Shown here piece by piece: positions 33,344-45,990 of a DNA stretch of 64,000 nucleotides. Within the stretch, counting starts at the first letter, position 1. Each line of letters begins with the position of its first letter. This stretch comes from Cryptomeria japonica (lineage: Eukaryota; Streptophyta; Pinopsida; Cupressales; Cupressaceae). The DNA is taken from the NCBI RefSeq assembly GCF_030272615.1, contig NC_081415.1, forward strand, positions 507,299,373 through 507,363,372, written 5' to 3'. The translations under genes and the position numbers were made by a program. Below the pieces are notes generated by a model. The model saw only the letters and a program-made list of their open reading frames with translations. It ran no database searches and was not told where the DNA came from.

Positions 33344-34354
33344 TGTAACATGCCCATTGCTCTACCCTTCAATTTACTAAGTTTTTAACCCACAAGTGAA
33401 AGAAATGCATTGCCAAAATACAAGTAATTAAATTTTTCCAATTTCTTTATGAATAATGAAGGTGCATATTTGAAATTAAACTCATTTCAATTCTTTTCAT
33501 TGCATTGTAAAGTAAGAACATTATCATATTCATAAACATATGAAAGTATTTACATTTTCCCTTTCAAATTTCCATTTTCTTTAGGAATATTTGAATACAT
33601 ACAAAGCTTTTATGAGCTTAATGAAGCATAAGAGATACAAGTGGTCCAAATGTCCTTGTTGGCATAGATCCTCAAATATTGGTCACTAACTGAATTAGGA
33701 AGACCATCACTTAAGCACTAATCTACCCAACCAAGACTTTACAGTCCCTCGTGCCTCTTCTATTAGAATCAACCCAACCCTTCGATGAAGAGTTTGGTTT
33801 AATGACCTCACAATAATAGCCCTATTAGAATAGTATTGTTTCCTACATAACTAGAGCTACCATACATTGGCTACAAACTACATGTATGACGTTCCTTGTC
33901 TAGTATGTAAACCTAGATCACAGTAAACCAACAATATAGACAGTGGAAACCTACACTACTTTGGCCAAATAATTCATCATCCAGTACTTCAAGTGAGAGT
34001 AGTATGTACATCCACTTCATTTCTCCATTTGGTAAACTGACCATTTATACTAAACCCATATCAATCCCATGAGTTAATAATAGAATGACTGTCTAGGTTA
34101 TTCCCATCCAGAGATTGACATAACCCCATGTTTAACTAACTCAATCATTCCTATTTACTAAGAAGTATATCATAACATAAATCTAACTTAGCTATCACAT
34201 ACATGATCTATGCATAAGATTAATAAGTTCTAACACACAAGAATGCATATAATACAAGTAACTCAATTTACAATGTCATATACTACAAAAATGCATATAC
34301 TACAAGTAACCATGTCATAGGATTTACAAGGTAGATGGAAAATTAATCCTAACA
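33344..34354 (-). repeat. Candidate LTR of element G
   Basis: 1,011 bp. On the minus strand it starts TGTTAGGATT and ends CATGTTACA, next to the primer site of G. No second copy is in the window, so the boundaries rest on the TG/CA ends and the neighbouring sites. Confidence 0.55.
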
Positions 34355-34367
34355 TTCTCCCACTTGA
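34355..34367 (-). other. Polypurine-tract-like site flanking the candidate LTR
   Basis: Minus strand reads TCAAGTGGGAGAA immediately before TGTTAGGATT, the arrangement expected before a 3' LTR. It is odd here because the other side of the same LTR has a primer site. Confidence 0.45.
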
Positions 34368-37300
34368 CATAATACATTGTAAATACACCCATAAGAATTA
34401 CAAACAAAGGAAAATCATCCCTTAGCCAATTATGTACCATTTGAATCTTCACCATGTTCTCATGCTCTAACAAGACACCTGCAAAAGCAACCATGAAAAC
34501 CACCATCAAGCAACAAACTCCTCACATCCTCCAACATGCGAAGGTGAACCATATCAACTATAACTAAAACCTTCACCAATTTCTACATGAACATAAGCAT
34601 CATATTCAAATGATGACAAAGGCTTTGAGGAACTGCCTCACTCGTACCACCTAGAATAGCAACCACAACAAATTGAAATCTATCCAAGATAACCATACCT
34701 TAAACAAAGTATACCAACATAGATAAAACTTCATACCATCAACATATCAAGTCTAAATATGCAATCAAATTATTGTATATCTATCCTCCTATCTCAAGGC
34801 AACATACCAATGCACAAATGGCCATAGACAAGACCAACTAACAAAGTTTGCATCACCATTGAAATAATCTTATGGATATAGATAGTCCACATTCCAATCA
34901 TCCCCCTATAATAAATAGGCTTTACAAAACTACAAACTTTATAACTCGTAGATCCAAATCCAATGAAACACGCAAACTCATTATCACATTAGTAATCAAC
35001 AAACCAAGATATCATAGAGCATAAAAATACATATATCCAAAAACTCTCACTACATGAGTAATGTCAAATCTGAAAAATCTCAAAGCATACAAAGTATATT
35101 TATAGTACTTCACATAGAAGATGTGGCTAAGTCCTCTATCACATAGTGTCAAGGAAACATACATGATCTGGAAATCCTACAACTAAAAAAGGCGTAATAC
35201 CTCTCTAACCATTAGTCTCTATAGGTCTCCCAAGATCTTCACACTCAACCATGTGTATACAAACATCCAGGAAGAAAAACAAGACCAAAGAGAGAACCTG
35301 TAAGTCAAACCATATATCTTTGTCCCAGACTAACATGTACCAAGCTATCTAGGGTAAGATCTCTTTCACCATTCTGATATTGAAAGGATATCAACATCTA
35401 AAATTCAATCAAATGGAAGCAACATATATAAACCTCTCATGCAGAAGGTAGATAAAACATACCATCCATTCCTACAATAAAGGGAATTATGCCCAATGCC
35501 ACAAACCATTTCCTATACCTCTCCAAATAAGTCCTCAAAATTATATACATAGCTTGAGGCCAATAATAAGGAGAACAACAAAAATACATAAAACCATGCA
35601 TCTTCTTCTCAACAAGTCCTCAAAAAATTATATATTCAAGACTTATTCACATGAGAAAACAAGATACAAAATAATGAATGCATCTGATAACCAGGGGGGT
35701 AATACCTCTCAGATTATTCACTTGTCGAGTAGACCAAGAGTAGGAAATAAGATTACAATGTGGTCACAACACCAAGAAATTAAGCTTATAATAAATTATA
35801 ATCTTCTCTTCAGGTCCATCATGGATTCACATCCATAACCAGGTGCAGGCTCCTTAGCATTTCTATTGAAATCCTAGTCAAAGAGTCACTCAACACATGA
35901 TCCCCAAAACATTAGATATTGTAGCCTCACCCAAGTCTTTAGTTTCCAATAGCATAAACCAATCAATCCATGCTAACTTCAAATGCAATCCTATAAAATC
36001 ACAAAGCTCCAAGCAAATGATTAATACTCAAAACCAAAGAGAAAAAAAAACACCTCACCAAAGACTCAAGAGTCCTCCATGGCACCAAGATGTTACCATA
36101 AACATCCATCATCAAATTATGAATCCACATCACTAGCAACGCTCCCACTAAACTATGTAACCAAGATATTTAGGCATCGGGACAACCATATCTTAACTGA
36201 AGATCCTCCATTGCCCTAACACAATCAAATAACTCAACCAAGAGCTCCCAAAGGAAGAGTGAAACCATGATCTCCAAACCAAGAATATATAACTGCACAT
36301 TCTTTGTCAATAGAACCAAATATGTCAAACTCTCACTGCAATCTAAAGGCAAAATCCAAGAGCTCCACATGGCACCAACACCCATTGCAAAATATCACCT
36401 GTCTCCTAATCAAAGATTGTCCATGACTCACAATACACTGCAATGTCAACTAAGAACTAAAATCTTGAAACAAAGAGGCATTATGTGATTGCATAAAGAT
36501 CCCATTAAAAGTGATACCGATTAATACATGGCATCAAGAACATCATTACCAAAACATCATTGAAATAAAATAGAGCTTCTCATGCACCATAATCTGATGC
36601 TAAGATTCAAATGATCAAATACATCAAGTAATCCAAATAATCATTTTCTCATTCCAATCAAAGTACGAATGTAATTATGGTGACCAACAATAAGGGCCTA
36701 CCAAACTAAATCCTCATCAAACAATCTAAAAGATCAACACATTATTGGTGCAAAACAATGGATATTCACATACCTTGGTACTCAACTTAGAGACACAAGC
36801 TTCCACTGAGCAACTATCAAAACTCCATTATTCAGACTCATTTATCTATCAATCTGAGGACATGTAACTTGAAATGAGACCACAAAATATATGCATTAAG
36901 AGTATCTAGGAACAAGTATGTCTTATTCTAGGCAAATAGAAGTGCTAGATAAATATTTATAGAAAAGGAAATTGCTTTAAAATCATGACTAAAAAAGACA
37001 GTGCTAACTTCTACTACCAAAATGTAAACTCTTTCAACTTATGCAGAAACAACTACTCTTCTCTGTCATGGCTGCAGGAACATACATAGAGTAATAGTAT
37101 AAGGCTGTAGGAGTGGACAACGAGCAAATTAATAGAATAGAATTAAGTAACTTGAAGGACAAATTACATAAAATACAATTTGTAAAGTGAAAAATTGGAT
37201 CCTAGTGACTCCCCGCCTAGGAGAGAGAAAGGAAGCCACTAGGATGATTTTCACTTGGGAAGAAATTTACATTCAAAAGAGGGCTTGAATCCACTAGATC

Positions 37301-38405
37301 CAAATCCAAGAGAGACAAGGATCTAGATACTAAGTGGATTGAAAGTGGTTGAAGTGTGATTTACCCTCTTTTGTAAATGAGAAAGTTGACTTGTTGATTA
37401 TGTGGAAAAGAGAGAGGAAATGAGTGAAATGAGGTGCTACCAGTTCAGGATCGCACTGTAACTTTGGATTTGAGCTAATTAAACTAACATGGATCTACCT
37501 TGAAAATTTGAATAAAATTCATCAGGGCCGTGGCGAGAATGTACATGGTCCGCCACAAAATCCGCGAAACAAAAAGGGTTCTTCCTTCTCTGCAAATGAA
37601 GCCCAAACTTGCAATTACAGTTGTGCACCTACAACCTACACACAAAAAGAGAATAAAAGGGGGTTGTGGATAGGGGTTTGCTTTAGTCAAACCCCAGTTA
37701 AGGAATCAACCTAGAAAGAAAGTAATTGCAAATGTTTGAATGTAAACAATGGAGATGTATACCTTGTAGATCTGCAACTTGTTGATGACGAGTGCTTTGC
37801 TACTTGAATGTAACCACAAATGTTGTATGAAATGGCACGTAACATGAAAAAAATTCTCACACACACACATGCTCACAAATGAATGTTGTAATGTTGCCCC
37901 CATGGATGAATGAAGAAGACTTGAATGCTTAATAATGACCTTGAAATCTTGTATCTTCTTCTTATACTCTCTATCTCTTATCCTCAGTTATCCATCTATG
38001 CGTTATTCCTCCCTCCATGAATGAGGGTATTTAATTCCCTTTTATACATGCCTCAAGGATTAACTTTCAACTACCGAAGGCTGAAAAAGATGAATAAAAA
38101 CCGAAGACAAGAAGTGCATAGGAGATCGAGCAACCCACACATAGGACCACCCTAGGAGGTGGGGATAGGGATGACATTACCTTGTCCTAGGGGGGACAGG
38201 GGCCCCACACCCCTCTCCTGCCCTATTTTAAGGCCCGAACAGGGTCTAGAGAAAATACAAGACATGAAGGAGAAAAGGAGAAGGGTTAGAAATACAAAAA
38301 TAGGCCTCAATTAAGGAAGGAGACGTCGTTGCCAAGGTGAGGACCTCAAATGTGGTTAAAATTGCAAGGTCACAATTTTATGACACTACACAATTAAACA
38401 AAATA
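34368..38405. other. No gene seen; CA-rich noncoding DNA, perhaps part of element D
   Basis: About 4 kb without recognisable protein trace on either strand. Composition (A- and C-rich on the plus strand, many CCATC/CATCAC words) resembles 62,649-63,570, on the far side of element A. Both could therefore belong to one noncoding element split by A. Around 37,190-37,700 the sequence is less AT-rich and contains GACTCCCCGCCTAGGAGAGA. At 38,160-38,250 there is a GGGG/CCCC patch. Confidence 0.35.
38039..38046 (-). promoter_or_regulatory. TATA-box-like sequence
   Basis: Minus strand reads TATAAAAG within GCATGTATAAAAGGGAATTA. It could be an LTR-type promoter firing leftwards, but no LTR pair was found around it. 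Confidence 0.3.
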
Positions 38406-39238
38406 CTCACCAAGTGGGCTCCCTTGGGTGAGTCTACTGAAATGAGAATTACAATAGAAAATAACTGATCGAGCTCACACACCCATATCAAAACACCATA
38501 AGTTGCTTCAGAAAATAGATATTATTCTTATTCAGAAAATAGTTCAATAGCATAACATTACTTAATACAAAATCAAGAACTAACTATCTAAGGAATGAGA
38601 GAGGGATTTATAACATTCAACCTCACAACAATTCTCATAACATTCGCTCCACTTCCTGATATCTAAGTGGAAGATTTTATTTACACTTATGAAATATAGG
38701 AAAACTAAGACAATTAGGAGTCTGTCCTTTCTTTGAATATTTGTAGATATTTCCTAAATATCCTCTAACATATGTCATGACCATAAAAAAATTCATTAAT
38801 GGATCAAGACTAATTTGCAGATTCCTTAAAGAGCTTGGTCAACAATTCCCGAGTCACAACAAATCTTTGAACTCTTCTCGCCTTGCTATCCATCCTTTTC
38901 CCATGTTGCCATGTTGTTATGAATGAAGTCCTATTCCATCACAAAGAATTTTTCCACACAACTGCAACACAAGGATTAGAGAAATCATTCCATCTACATT
39001 TCATGACCACTTATTTGTACACATTTATCAGTCACATAAAAACAGTAAATACTCATAATTGCATTCATAAAGTTCATGGTATTTGTCAAAATAAAGGTTT
39101 CCAACTATAGGTGATATGATTATCAAAATAGGTATATAAGGTCGGCTAAAGTATATCTATAAAGACCATCATCAAAATATAAAAGTCTTAAATATAGAAA
39201 AATGTTTGTAAAAAGAAACATAAAACTATGGTTCATCA
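38406..39238 (-). repeat. Element A 3' LTR
   Basis: Matches the split copy 46,971-47,671 + 62,514-62,648. On the minus strand it starts TGATGAACCATAG. The other edge is set where similarity to the second copy ends (CTCACCAAG) and lacks a clear CA end, so a few bases are uncertain. A TATATA box on the minus strand lies at 39,133-39,138. Confidence 0.88.
39133..39138 (-). promoter_or_regulatory. TATA box of LTR A
   Basis: Minus strand GACCTTATATACCTATTTTG. It is conserved in the other LTR copy at 62,541-62,546. Probably the U3 promoter core. Confidence 0.5.
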
Positions 39239-39252
39239 TGCCCCCCAACTGA
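39239..39252 (-). other. Element A polypurine tract
   Basis: Minus strand reads AGTTGGGGGGCA immediately before the LTR start TGATGAACC. Confidence 0.8.
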
Positions 39253-41512
39253 AGGCTTTGCTTGTCCACCAGTAGATGTTCCCTCCGTAGAGGTTTTCTG
39301 ATTTCCCTTCCAGGTCAGTAGTCTAAATGAGTAGTAGAAGTCTTCCCTCTGGTCTTGGCAATAGGGCTCCAATAGAACCCTTGATCCTTTTTGAAATTCT
39401 CCCACTGATCTCTTTCTTGCTCCACATCATAATATTGTAATTCTTCCCAGTGGGGAACATGCCACCATATCATAGGTGGCTGAAAGATCAAAGGAATACA
39501 TTTTTCTTGCTAGGTCTGTCCCAGGTGTATATAGGTGGCTGCACGCCTGAGTGCTACATGATATTTCCTCAAGGAATGAGGCTCTATTCTCTTCAGGTCT
39601 TCTGGCAACCAATTCCATCTTCGAGCTAGGTGTCCATATACCGCTCTTGCTACCGTCCCTTCCATCTGTTCATATTCATTATAAAACTTTTCCCTTAGTG
39701 AAAGTATCTTTCTTTTGACCTCTGGTTAAACTTTAAGCTGATTCCATCTATAATAAATCTCATTTGGATCTCCTACCTCAACCCTTAATGTTAAGGGAAC
39801 AATTTGTTCCATGTCCATATATTCCCCAGCCTGCTCACCCCTAGTGTTCTCATTCTGAATATAGGACATAAATGCCCTGAGATGAACATCTCCAATAGAG
39901 AGGAGTGGATTCCAATATGAAGTGTATGCAATAGCATAATTGTGAAGATAAAATTCACAAAAATTCACAAAGAAAGTTCTTTTGTTTGGGAGAAGAGGTA
40001 TTATAAGCATCGATAAATTATTCAGGAGTCATTAATGATGAATTCAACCTAGACAACTCCCTACTTATTTTGTAAGAAAGATGCAATTCAACCTAGACTT
40101 GTTCAGGAGTCTTCTTCTTCTTCTTCTTCTTCTTCTTCTTCTTCTTCTTCTTCTTCTGCGCTTTCTTCTTCTGCGCTTTCTTCTTCTAGATTGGTCAGAA
40201 CCATATCATGAGCTATATTTCATGTTTCATAAAGTGTCTCCCCTCCCAATTCCTCTTCTTCTCCTGAATCTTCTCTCACCTCTCCTTCTAAAAAATCCTT
40301 TGAATGAGATATTTCTCTTTAATTTTATTTTTCCTCATGAGAGGAAGAGGGTTGAGATGGCATCCCAGGAGAGTGTTTCCGAGGAGGTTCTTCCTCACTA
40401 GAATATGGGCTTTGAATATCAATTATTTCTCCTACAACAATTTTTCCCTTGAATTTGTTTTTCAACTGGTGATTGGTCCTTGGTAGGCCATTTTCCTACA
40501 AAAGGTTTCTCGATTTTCTTCCTTTTCCAACTAGATTGACCCTCCCCTGTAATAGATTTCTTCATTTCCCGAGTTTTAGTAGGGTTTTAGATTCTTTCCC
40601 TTTGTGCTTCTCAGGAAGAGTAGAATGCAATGGTGGTTCACTCAAGACAATTCGAGAAAGCTTTCCCTTTTTCTTTTTCTCATTTTTTTTCTCAACCCTA
40701 GCTTCATGTGTTTTTTTTTCTTTCTTCTTCCCTTGGATGAAACCACTGGGGTTTCTTGAGCAACATTCGAAGGGGCATTCTCACCCTCTCTTTCACTATG
40801 AATTTCGGTTGGTCTAGAGGACGAAGCACCCGCAACCTTTCTAATGCTAAGAGTTTTCCTTAGTGGATGGGCTCCACTTGTGGATAGAAAGTTCTCCCAT
40901 TGCATCCCAGGGTTGGTTTATACTAGGGTCTGCTCAATCAACAACTGAATTAAATAATGGTGAGACACAGATTGAAGGTTACCTTTTTGTACTTGAGCTG
41001 CCATCTGCTTCAACATATTATAAATAAAATTGGGAACATTCCTCCATCTACCATGCCTCAAATGAAAACAATTTAAAGTTTACATAGTGTAACTGAGATT
41101 ATCTTCCCTCACAAGTAATATATATAATAATGTAGGTTACCCTATGAGCCTAGAGAGGTGGAAGAGACAACCTACTAGTTCCTTGCTTAGTGATATGCAA
41201 AGGAGGGTCGCCATTCTTTGTGAATTGATCTCGAGAAGAACTAACATCCTTAGTTTCTAGAAAAGGTTCACCATCCATGGGTAAACCAGAAACTTGAGCA
41301 ACGCATTCCTCTATAACAAGAACCCTCAATCCCTTTACCCCAGCTATATCATCCTTCAAAGATTGTGCAAATTCTAGAGCTACATTGTCATCATAAGTAT
41401 TTAATTTCAGAAAATAGTCTAACCACCCACAACCTCTAAATAGAGGTTCACAATCCTAATCGTTTAATAGACTATACTCTGTAGGTTCTCTTTTGATCAA
41501 AGGACCCCCCAT
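39253..41512 (-). pseudogene. Element A post-integrase ORF (envelope position), PMD-like, unknown function
   Basis: A long decayed coding region lies between integrase and the 3' polypurine tract, where Athila elements carry an envelope-like ORF. Starting from ATG at 41,512 it reads GCGWLDYFLKLNTYDDNVAL, EFAQSLKDDIAGVKGLRVLV, EECVAQVSGLPMDGEPF, TSRLSLPPL. After a frame change come RHGRWRNVPNFIYNMLKQMA and SVSHHYLIQLLIEQTLV. This resembles plant-mobile-domain-like transposon-associated proteins (GLR--V----A-VSGLP--GE, SRLSLPP); that rests on memory of the family. A basic RRKKKKH segment, a Glu/Lys-rich microsatellite stretch and a C-terminal part (MDMEQIVPLTLRVEVGDP, KILSLREKFYNEYEQMEGTV, ARRWNWLPEDL) follow. 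I see no signal peptide or hydrophobic membrane anchor typical of an envelope protein. Several frameshifts and stops. Confidence 0.65.
40108..40192. repeat. (TTC)n microsatellite
   Basis: About 16 uninterrupted TTC/CTT units, then two TGCGCTTTCTTCTTC repeats. In the minus-strand ORF it would give a Glu run (or Lys in another frame). Confidence 0.9.
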
Positions 41513-42317
41513 TTACTGTAGTTGTTACCGTCTTCAAGAAAACTTCTTCTGATATAACTCAAATTATGAATCTCTCTGCTTCCCAAATTCTAGGAGGAAA
41601 CGGTATATACTAAGATAGGTTTCCCAATTGTAACAGGAAACTTCTCACAGATAAAAGTAGTTGAGAGGGCTTCGCACACAATTAGCTCAAAGAAAATTTT
41701 AAATTTTGTTAAAATGGGAATAGACTGAACTTTAATCATTGATGAGTAAACATTTTGCTAAAATTAACTCCACTCGACCTGAGTTATCATACCTATTCAA
41801 ATTTGACCCTAATAATGGCAATATATTATATCATAATCTATCCCCCCAAAATGAAGTTAGATGCAATCATAAATATTTACAATTAATGAAATGACACAAA
41901 ATGTGAACAAAAAGAATATAATCATGAAAGCGATGAAAGTACTTACGTGATTGAAAAGATGATTGCAACGCACTCACAAGACTGTTGACACGTGCAATGT
42001 AAGAGTTATTTTTGAAATGTTCAAATAATGATTGTGGTTGCGGAGTTGAAGTGAAAGATAAGAAGAATGTATGAAATGGAAATGATGTGGAATAGATCAG
42101 AGAAAGAAACTCCATGTAGACATGGAGTTGTTTATTATGATTAATGATAATTGTGATCAAGTAGATGGTGGACCCAAAGGATCACCATCAGTGGCTGTAG
42201 GAGTGTTGTGTAGTTCTTCTAACTATTGCATAAACTCCTCCTTAGTATTGGGTTTGTGGTATAGCCAAATTCTATGGCCATTGACTAGCATTTTGAAGCA
42301 TGCATTGTCAATAGTTG
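41513..42317 (-). other. Spacer between integrase and the 3' ORF of element A
   Basis: About 800 bases without readable protein. It may hold the promoter or splice acceptor used by the 3' ORF. None is clear. Confidence 0.4.
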
Positions 42318-43500
42318 CTAGTTTGACTGCACCATGATCAAATACTTGTTCAATTTTATATGGACCAAGCCATGGTGTTTATAATTTACCCAAGTTGTCT
42401 TTAAATCTAGAATCATATAGTAAAGCCAGTCTCCTGCATGGAAAGTTTTAGTTTTAATATATTTGTCATGCCATTTCATACAGTGGTGTTGGATTAAAAG
42501 TGTATTCTGTAATGCTGATTTCCTCAATTCATCTAGCTGAATGAGGTGCAATATTCTGTCTTGCTATGCAGTTGACAAGTCCATACCTAGCTCTATTGCA
42601 GTTCGTATATTTTTGTGCTCAAATTCTAAAAGCATGACTGCATTTTTACCATATACCAACTCAAAGGGTGTAAACCCTGTAGTTGTTTTCCAAGATGTTC
42701 TATAGACCCATATTGACTCTGGAAGGTGATTTGCCCAATATTTCTTATGTATTGCAACTGTTTTTGTTGATATGGCCTCAATTTATCTGTTAGTCACTTC
42801 TACCTGGCCATTGGCCTAGGGATGATAGGGTGTCTAGACTTTTTATGTCGGATATTATACTCTTCTACCATAGCAGGAATCAGATTAGATGTGAATTGTG
42901 CACCTTGATCTATTACAAGTTCTCTAGGAACTCCATATCTTGTAAATATATCCTCATATAACAACTCTGCAACCTTGTTGTCTCTTGCATGCTTCATTGC
43001 TCTTACTTCAACCCATTTGGTAAGGTAGTCTGTACAGAATAGGATATATGATTTTCTATTAGTTGGGGGATCAATTGGACCAATAAAGTCCATACCCCAT
43101 TTGTAAAAAGGTGTGACAACTACTTGTGGATGTAGTGGCATCTCATCTAACCTTGTTGGTCGACCCATTCTATGACATCTATCACATTTCCTTGTATGAT
43201 TGGCTACATCCTTATGGAGGGTAGACCAATAATACCCTATATTGAGTATCTTCATTGTTGTTCTTTTGGTTGCAAAATGACCTCCACAAGGTTCGTCATA
43301 ACGTGCATGGAGGATGTAAAAAATTTCATCTTCCCTAATACATCTTCTCATAACATTATCTGGTCCGGTGTAGAACAAACATCCATTGACCTAGGTATAT
43401 GGAAAGCTTTTCTCAATAAGAATCCCCTTATCCTTTAGGGAGATGTATGAGTACATCTTACCAATAACCAAATAACTGGCTATATCAACATACCATGTAA
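42318..43500 (-). pseudogene. Element A integrase
   Basis: Integrase inserts element DNA into the genome. The zinc-binding part shows HARYDEPCGGHFATKRT and CDRCHRMG; the core starts WGMDFIGPIDPP with the first catalytic Asp, and VIDQGAQFTSNLIP has the second. The third catalytic residue (Glu in GQVEVTNR) is present at about 42,795-42,820 but in a shifted frame, after a TAG stop. The C-terminal domain reads DELRKSALQNTLLIQHHCMK and WHDKYIKTKTFHAGDW (42,318-42,551). Frameshift and stops make it non-functional. Confidence 0.9.
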
Positions 43501-43905
43501 TTATAGGCTTATTAGGCTAATGTGTAAGTCTAGACAAGAAGTCAGCCACAACATTTGCTTTACCTGGCTTATCAATGATAGTAATATCAAACTCTTGCAC
43601 CAGAAGTAACCATCTTGCTAGTCTGCCAGAAACAACTAGTTTGTTCATGAGGTACCATATTGTTATATGATCAATATAAACATATACTTGGTACCATATG
43701 ATACAATTCCTAAATTTGTTGAGAGCATATATGACTTCTTCAATCTCCTTCTCTGTTATAGTGCTATTTAAATCAACTCCTTCTAGATTATTTCGTATGT
43801 AGTAAACTGCATTTTCAATGGCTCCTTCTTTTTGAGCAATAACTGCTCCCACAACATGGTCACAGGCATCAGTAAAAATATAAAAGGGTAGGTTCCATTT
43901 AAGTC
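43501..43905 (-). pseudogene. Element A RNase H
   Basis: Reads IFTDACDHVVGAVIAQKEGA, YYIRNNLEGVDLNSTITEKE, then a stretch ending IIDKPGKANVVADFLSRLTH. This matches plant gypsy RNase H (FTDAS----GAVL-Q, Y-----L-----N---TEKE, D-PG--N-VADFLSR). It degrades RNA in the RNA/DNA hybrid during copying. Two stops border the segment. Confidence 0.9.
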
Positions 43906-44760
43906 CTCAGAGGACTGGTGCTTGAGTGAGGATATTTTTGAGCTCTTGAAATGCTTTATCACATGTTGGTGTCCATTGAAAGTCTACATCTTTTAATAAG
44001 AGACCATAATAAGGACTTGAAATGATACTAAGTTTTTTGAAAAATCTCCTATAATAACCAACTTGTCCCAAAAAACTACGCACATATTTTTGCTTGTGGG
44101 GGATTGGAAGAGTTTGAATTACCTCAATTTTAGCAGGATCTACTTGAATTCCCTTAGCTGAGATGTAATAACCTAAGACCACTCCTTCCTGCATCACGAG
44201 AAAGCGTTTCTCACTATTGAGAGAAAGATTATGATCCTGACATATTTGTAGCACCTTAGATAGACTATCAAGTGCCTCTTGAAATTTGTCTCCATATGTG
44301 GTGAAGTCATCCATGCAAATCTCCATGCAATTGTGTGAGATATCTGCAAAAATGCTTAAAACTACTCTTTGAAATGTAGCTAGAATGTTACATAATCCAA
44401 ATGGAAGTACAAATTAGGCATAGGTTCCCCATGGATAGGTGAAAGTGGTCTTGTCTTGGTCCTCAGGTGGAATTTTAATCTGATTATAACCACTAAACCC
44501 ATTAAGGAATGAAAAGTATTTCTTTCCTACCAGAGAATCAAGTACCAGATCAATGAAAGGAAGTGCGAAATGATCCTTTTTGGTAGCCTTATTCAATTCT
44601 TTGCAGTCTACACATACCCTCCATTTTCCATCCTTCTTCAGAATAATTACCAAAGTTGAGACCCATTGACTGTTTGAGATTGGGTAGATAAATCCTGTAT
44701 CCAGTAGCTTTTGTAATTCAGTCTTGACAATTTCCCTAAGAGTCAGATTAATTCTTCTCT
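43906..44760 (-). pseudogene. Element A reverse transcriptase
   Basis: Boxes in order: KKDGKWRVCVDCKELNKAT, FLNGFSGYNQIKIPPEDQDK, TTFTYPWGTYA, FGLCNILATFQR, then the active site MDDFTTYGDKF (about 44,300) and VLGYYISAKGIQVDPAKIEV, ending RSFLGQVGYYRRFF. Box order and length are normal for an OTA/Athila RT. Stops occur after PWGTYA and at the start. Confidence 0.93.
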
Positions 44761-45990
44761 AAGGTTGTCTGATTGGTTTAGTGTGCTCTTGGATATATAT
44801 CCTATGAGTACATAGTTTAGGATCTAATCCTACTATATCGATGTAGTCCCAAACAAATGTAGACTTCTTGTCTTGTAACAATTCCTTCAATGACTGCTCT
44901 TGGTTTGTAGAAAGTTCATTGTTTATAATGAGTTGTTTTCCAGTTGCTATTTCAATTTTTTTAGTCATTTCTTTCATTGAAGCTTCATTCACAGTAGGTA
45001 GCTTCATTTCATGGGGTAGTAAAGTATGAAGAACTGTTGGAGTAATCAAACCAGATGTTGGTAATAGTTATTTTGATAGATATTCAGAATTGTCAGCATT
45101 ACCATCTATTGTAGTCCCTTGTGCACATATATTATTCAATACCTGCGTCAAGACTTGTTCTTCATCATAGAGCTGGAGAAGAGGACCTATCAAGCATCAT
45201 TCATTTTACCACAAACTTAGTATCTTCCTCAGGTTCATCACCTAAGTCAAGCCAGATGAAGAGTTCTAATTATTCATGTGGTTGAGAAGGTGGCTAAAGT
45301 GTGAATTTCTTTGTACTATCTCCATTGGAAATAGTCATATCTCCATACCTGCATCAAATGTAAGAATCTGTAGTAGACAACCAGGGTCTTCCCAGAATAA
45401 CTGGATTTCCTCCTAAGGTATCCTTAGGTCATAGAATCATAAAATCAATCGGGTACTCCCAAGAGTCAAGAGTTACCACAATATCTTCTATCATACCATC
45501 TGACTTGACTATATAATTGTCAGCTAATTGAAGAACTGTATGAGTAGGTATAATTTTGACCAAATTTAGGTTTTGCATTATTTATTTGGTCATTACATTG
45601 ATAGCAGCTCCTAGGTCTATGAGAGAATTTTGAACCTTAACCCCATTTATCATTATTGCAAATACTCCAGGCTACCATGGTCTAAGTACTTAGGCATGAT
45701 TACTTTTCCTAGTATATTGTCAGCTAGTTTACCCATGACATGAACTATTGTAGGATCCTTTTTCTCCTACTAGGTTTTGTTAAACAAGCCTCTCTGTTAG
45801 CCTTTCTATATATAGGTATATCCTTAATTGCTTGGAAGAGAGGTACCTTAATGGAGACTTTCTTGAGCTGATCCAAGAAATCAAATGTTGGCTCAAGGAT
45901 AGGCTTTGGTTGAGCTAATCTTTGAGGGAATGAAGGATCTGGATCCCTTGGTTCATTAGTTGACAAAGCTCCAAAGTAGGTTCAACTATT
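44761..45990 (-). pseudogene. Element A aspartic protease and protease-RT linker
   Basis: The minus strand shows VQNSLIDLGAAINVMTK near 45,600-45,640, the Athila-type protease active-site segment (LIDLGA--NVM), preceded by KDIPIYRKANREACLTKPSR and followed by ILGRPWLSTTDSYI. The linker to RT contains MITPTVLHTLLPHEMKLPTV and STFVWDYIDIVGLDPKLCTH. The protease cuts the element polyprotein. The reading frame changes several times. Confidence 0.8.

Larger units (their letters stand above)
22880..34354 (-). mobile_element. Gypsy LTR retrotransposon G, interrupted by element C and 3'-truncated
   Basis: Minus-strand element with, in transcription order, a candidate 5' LTR (33,344-34,354), a tRNA-iMet primer site, gag, degraded protease region, RT (31,434-31,204, then 23,617 downwards) and the start of RNase H, which stops at 22,880. 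Integrase and the 3' LTR are absent. The RT wording ([30 protein letters not shown]) resembles chromoviruses of the Tekay/Del type. Lineage assignment is tentative because the integrase and chromodomain are missing. Confidence 0.8.

Noticed and set aside
39253-41512. True envelope gene in element A
   Set aside because: No signal peptide, cysteine pattern or transmembrane anchor seen; the conserved words are closer to plant-mobile-domain-like proteins.
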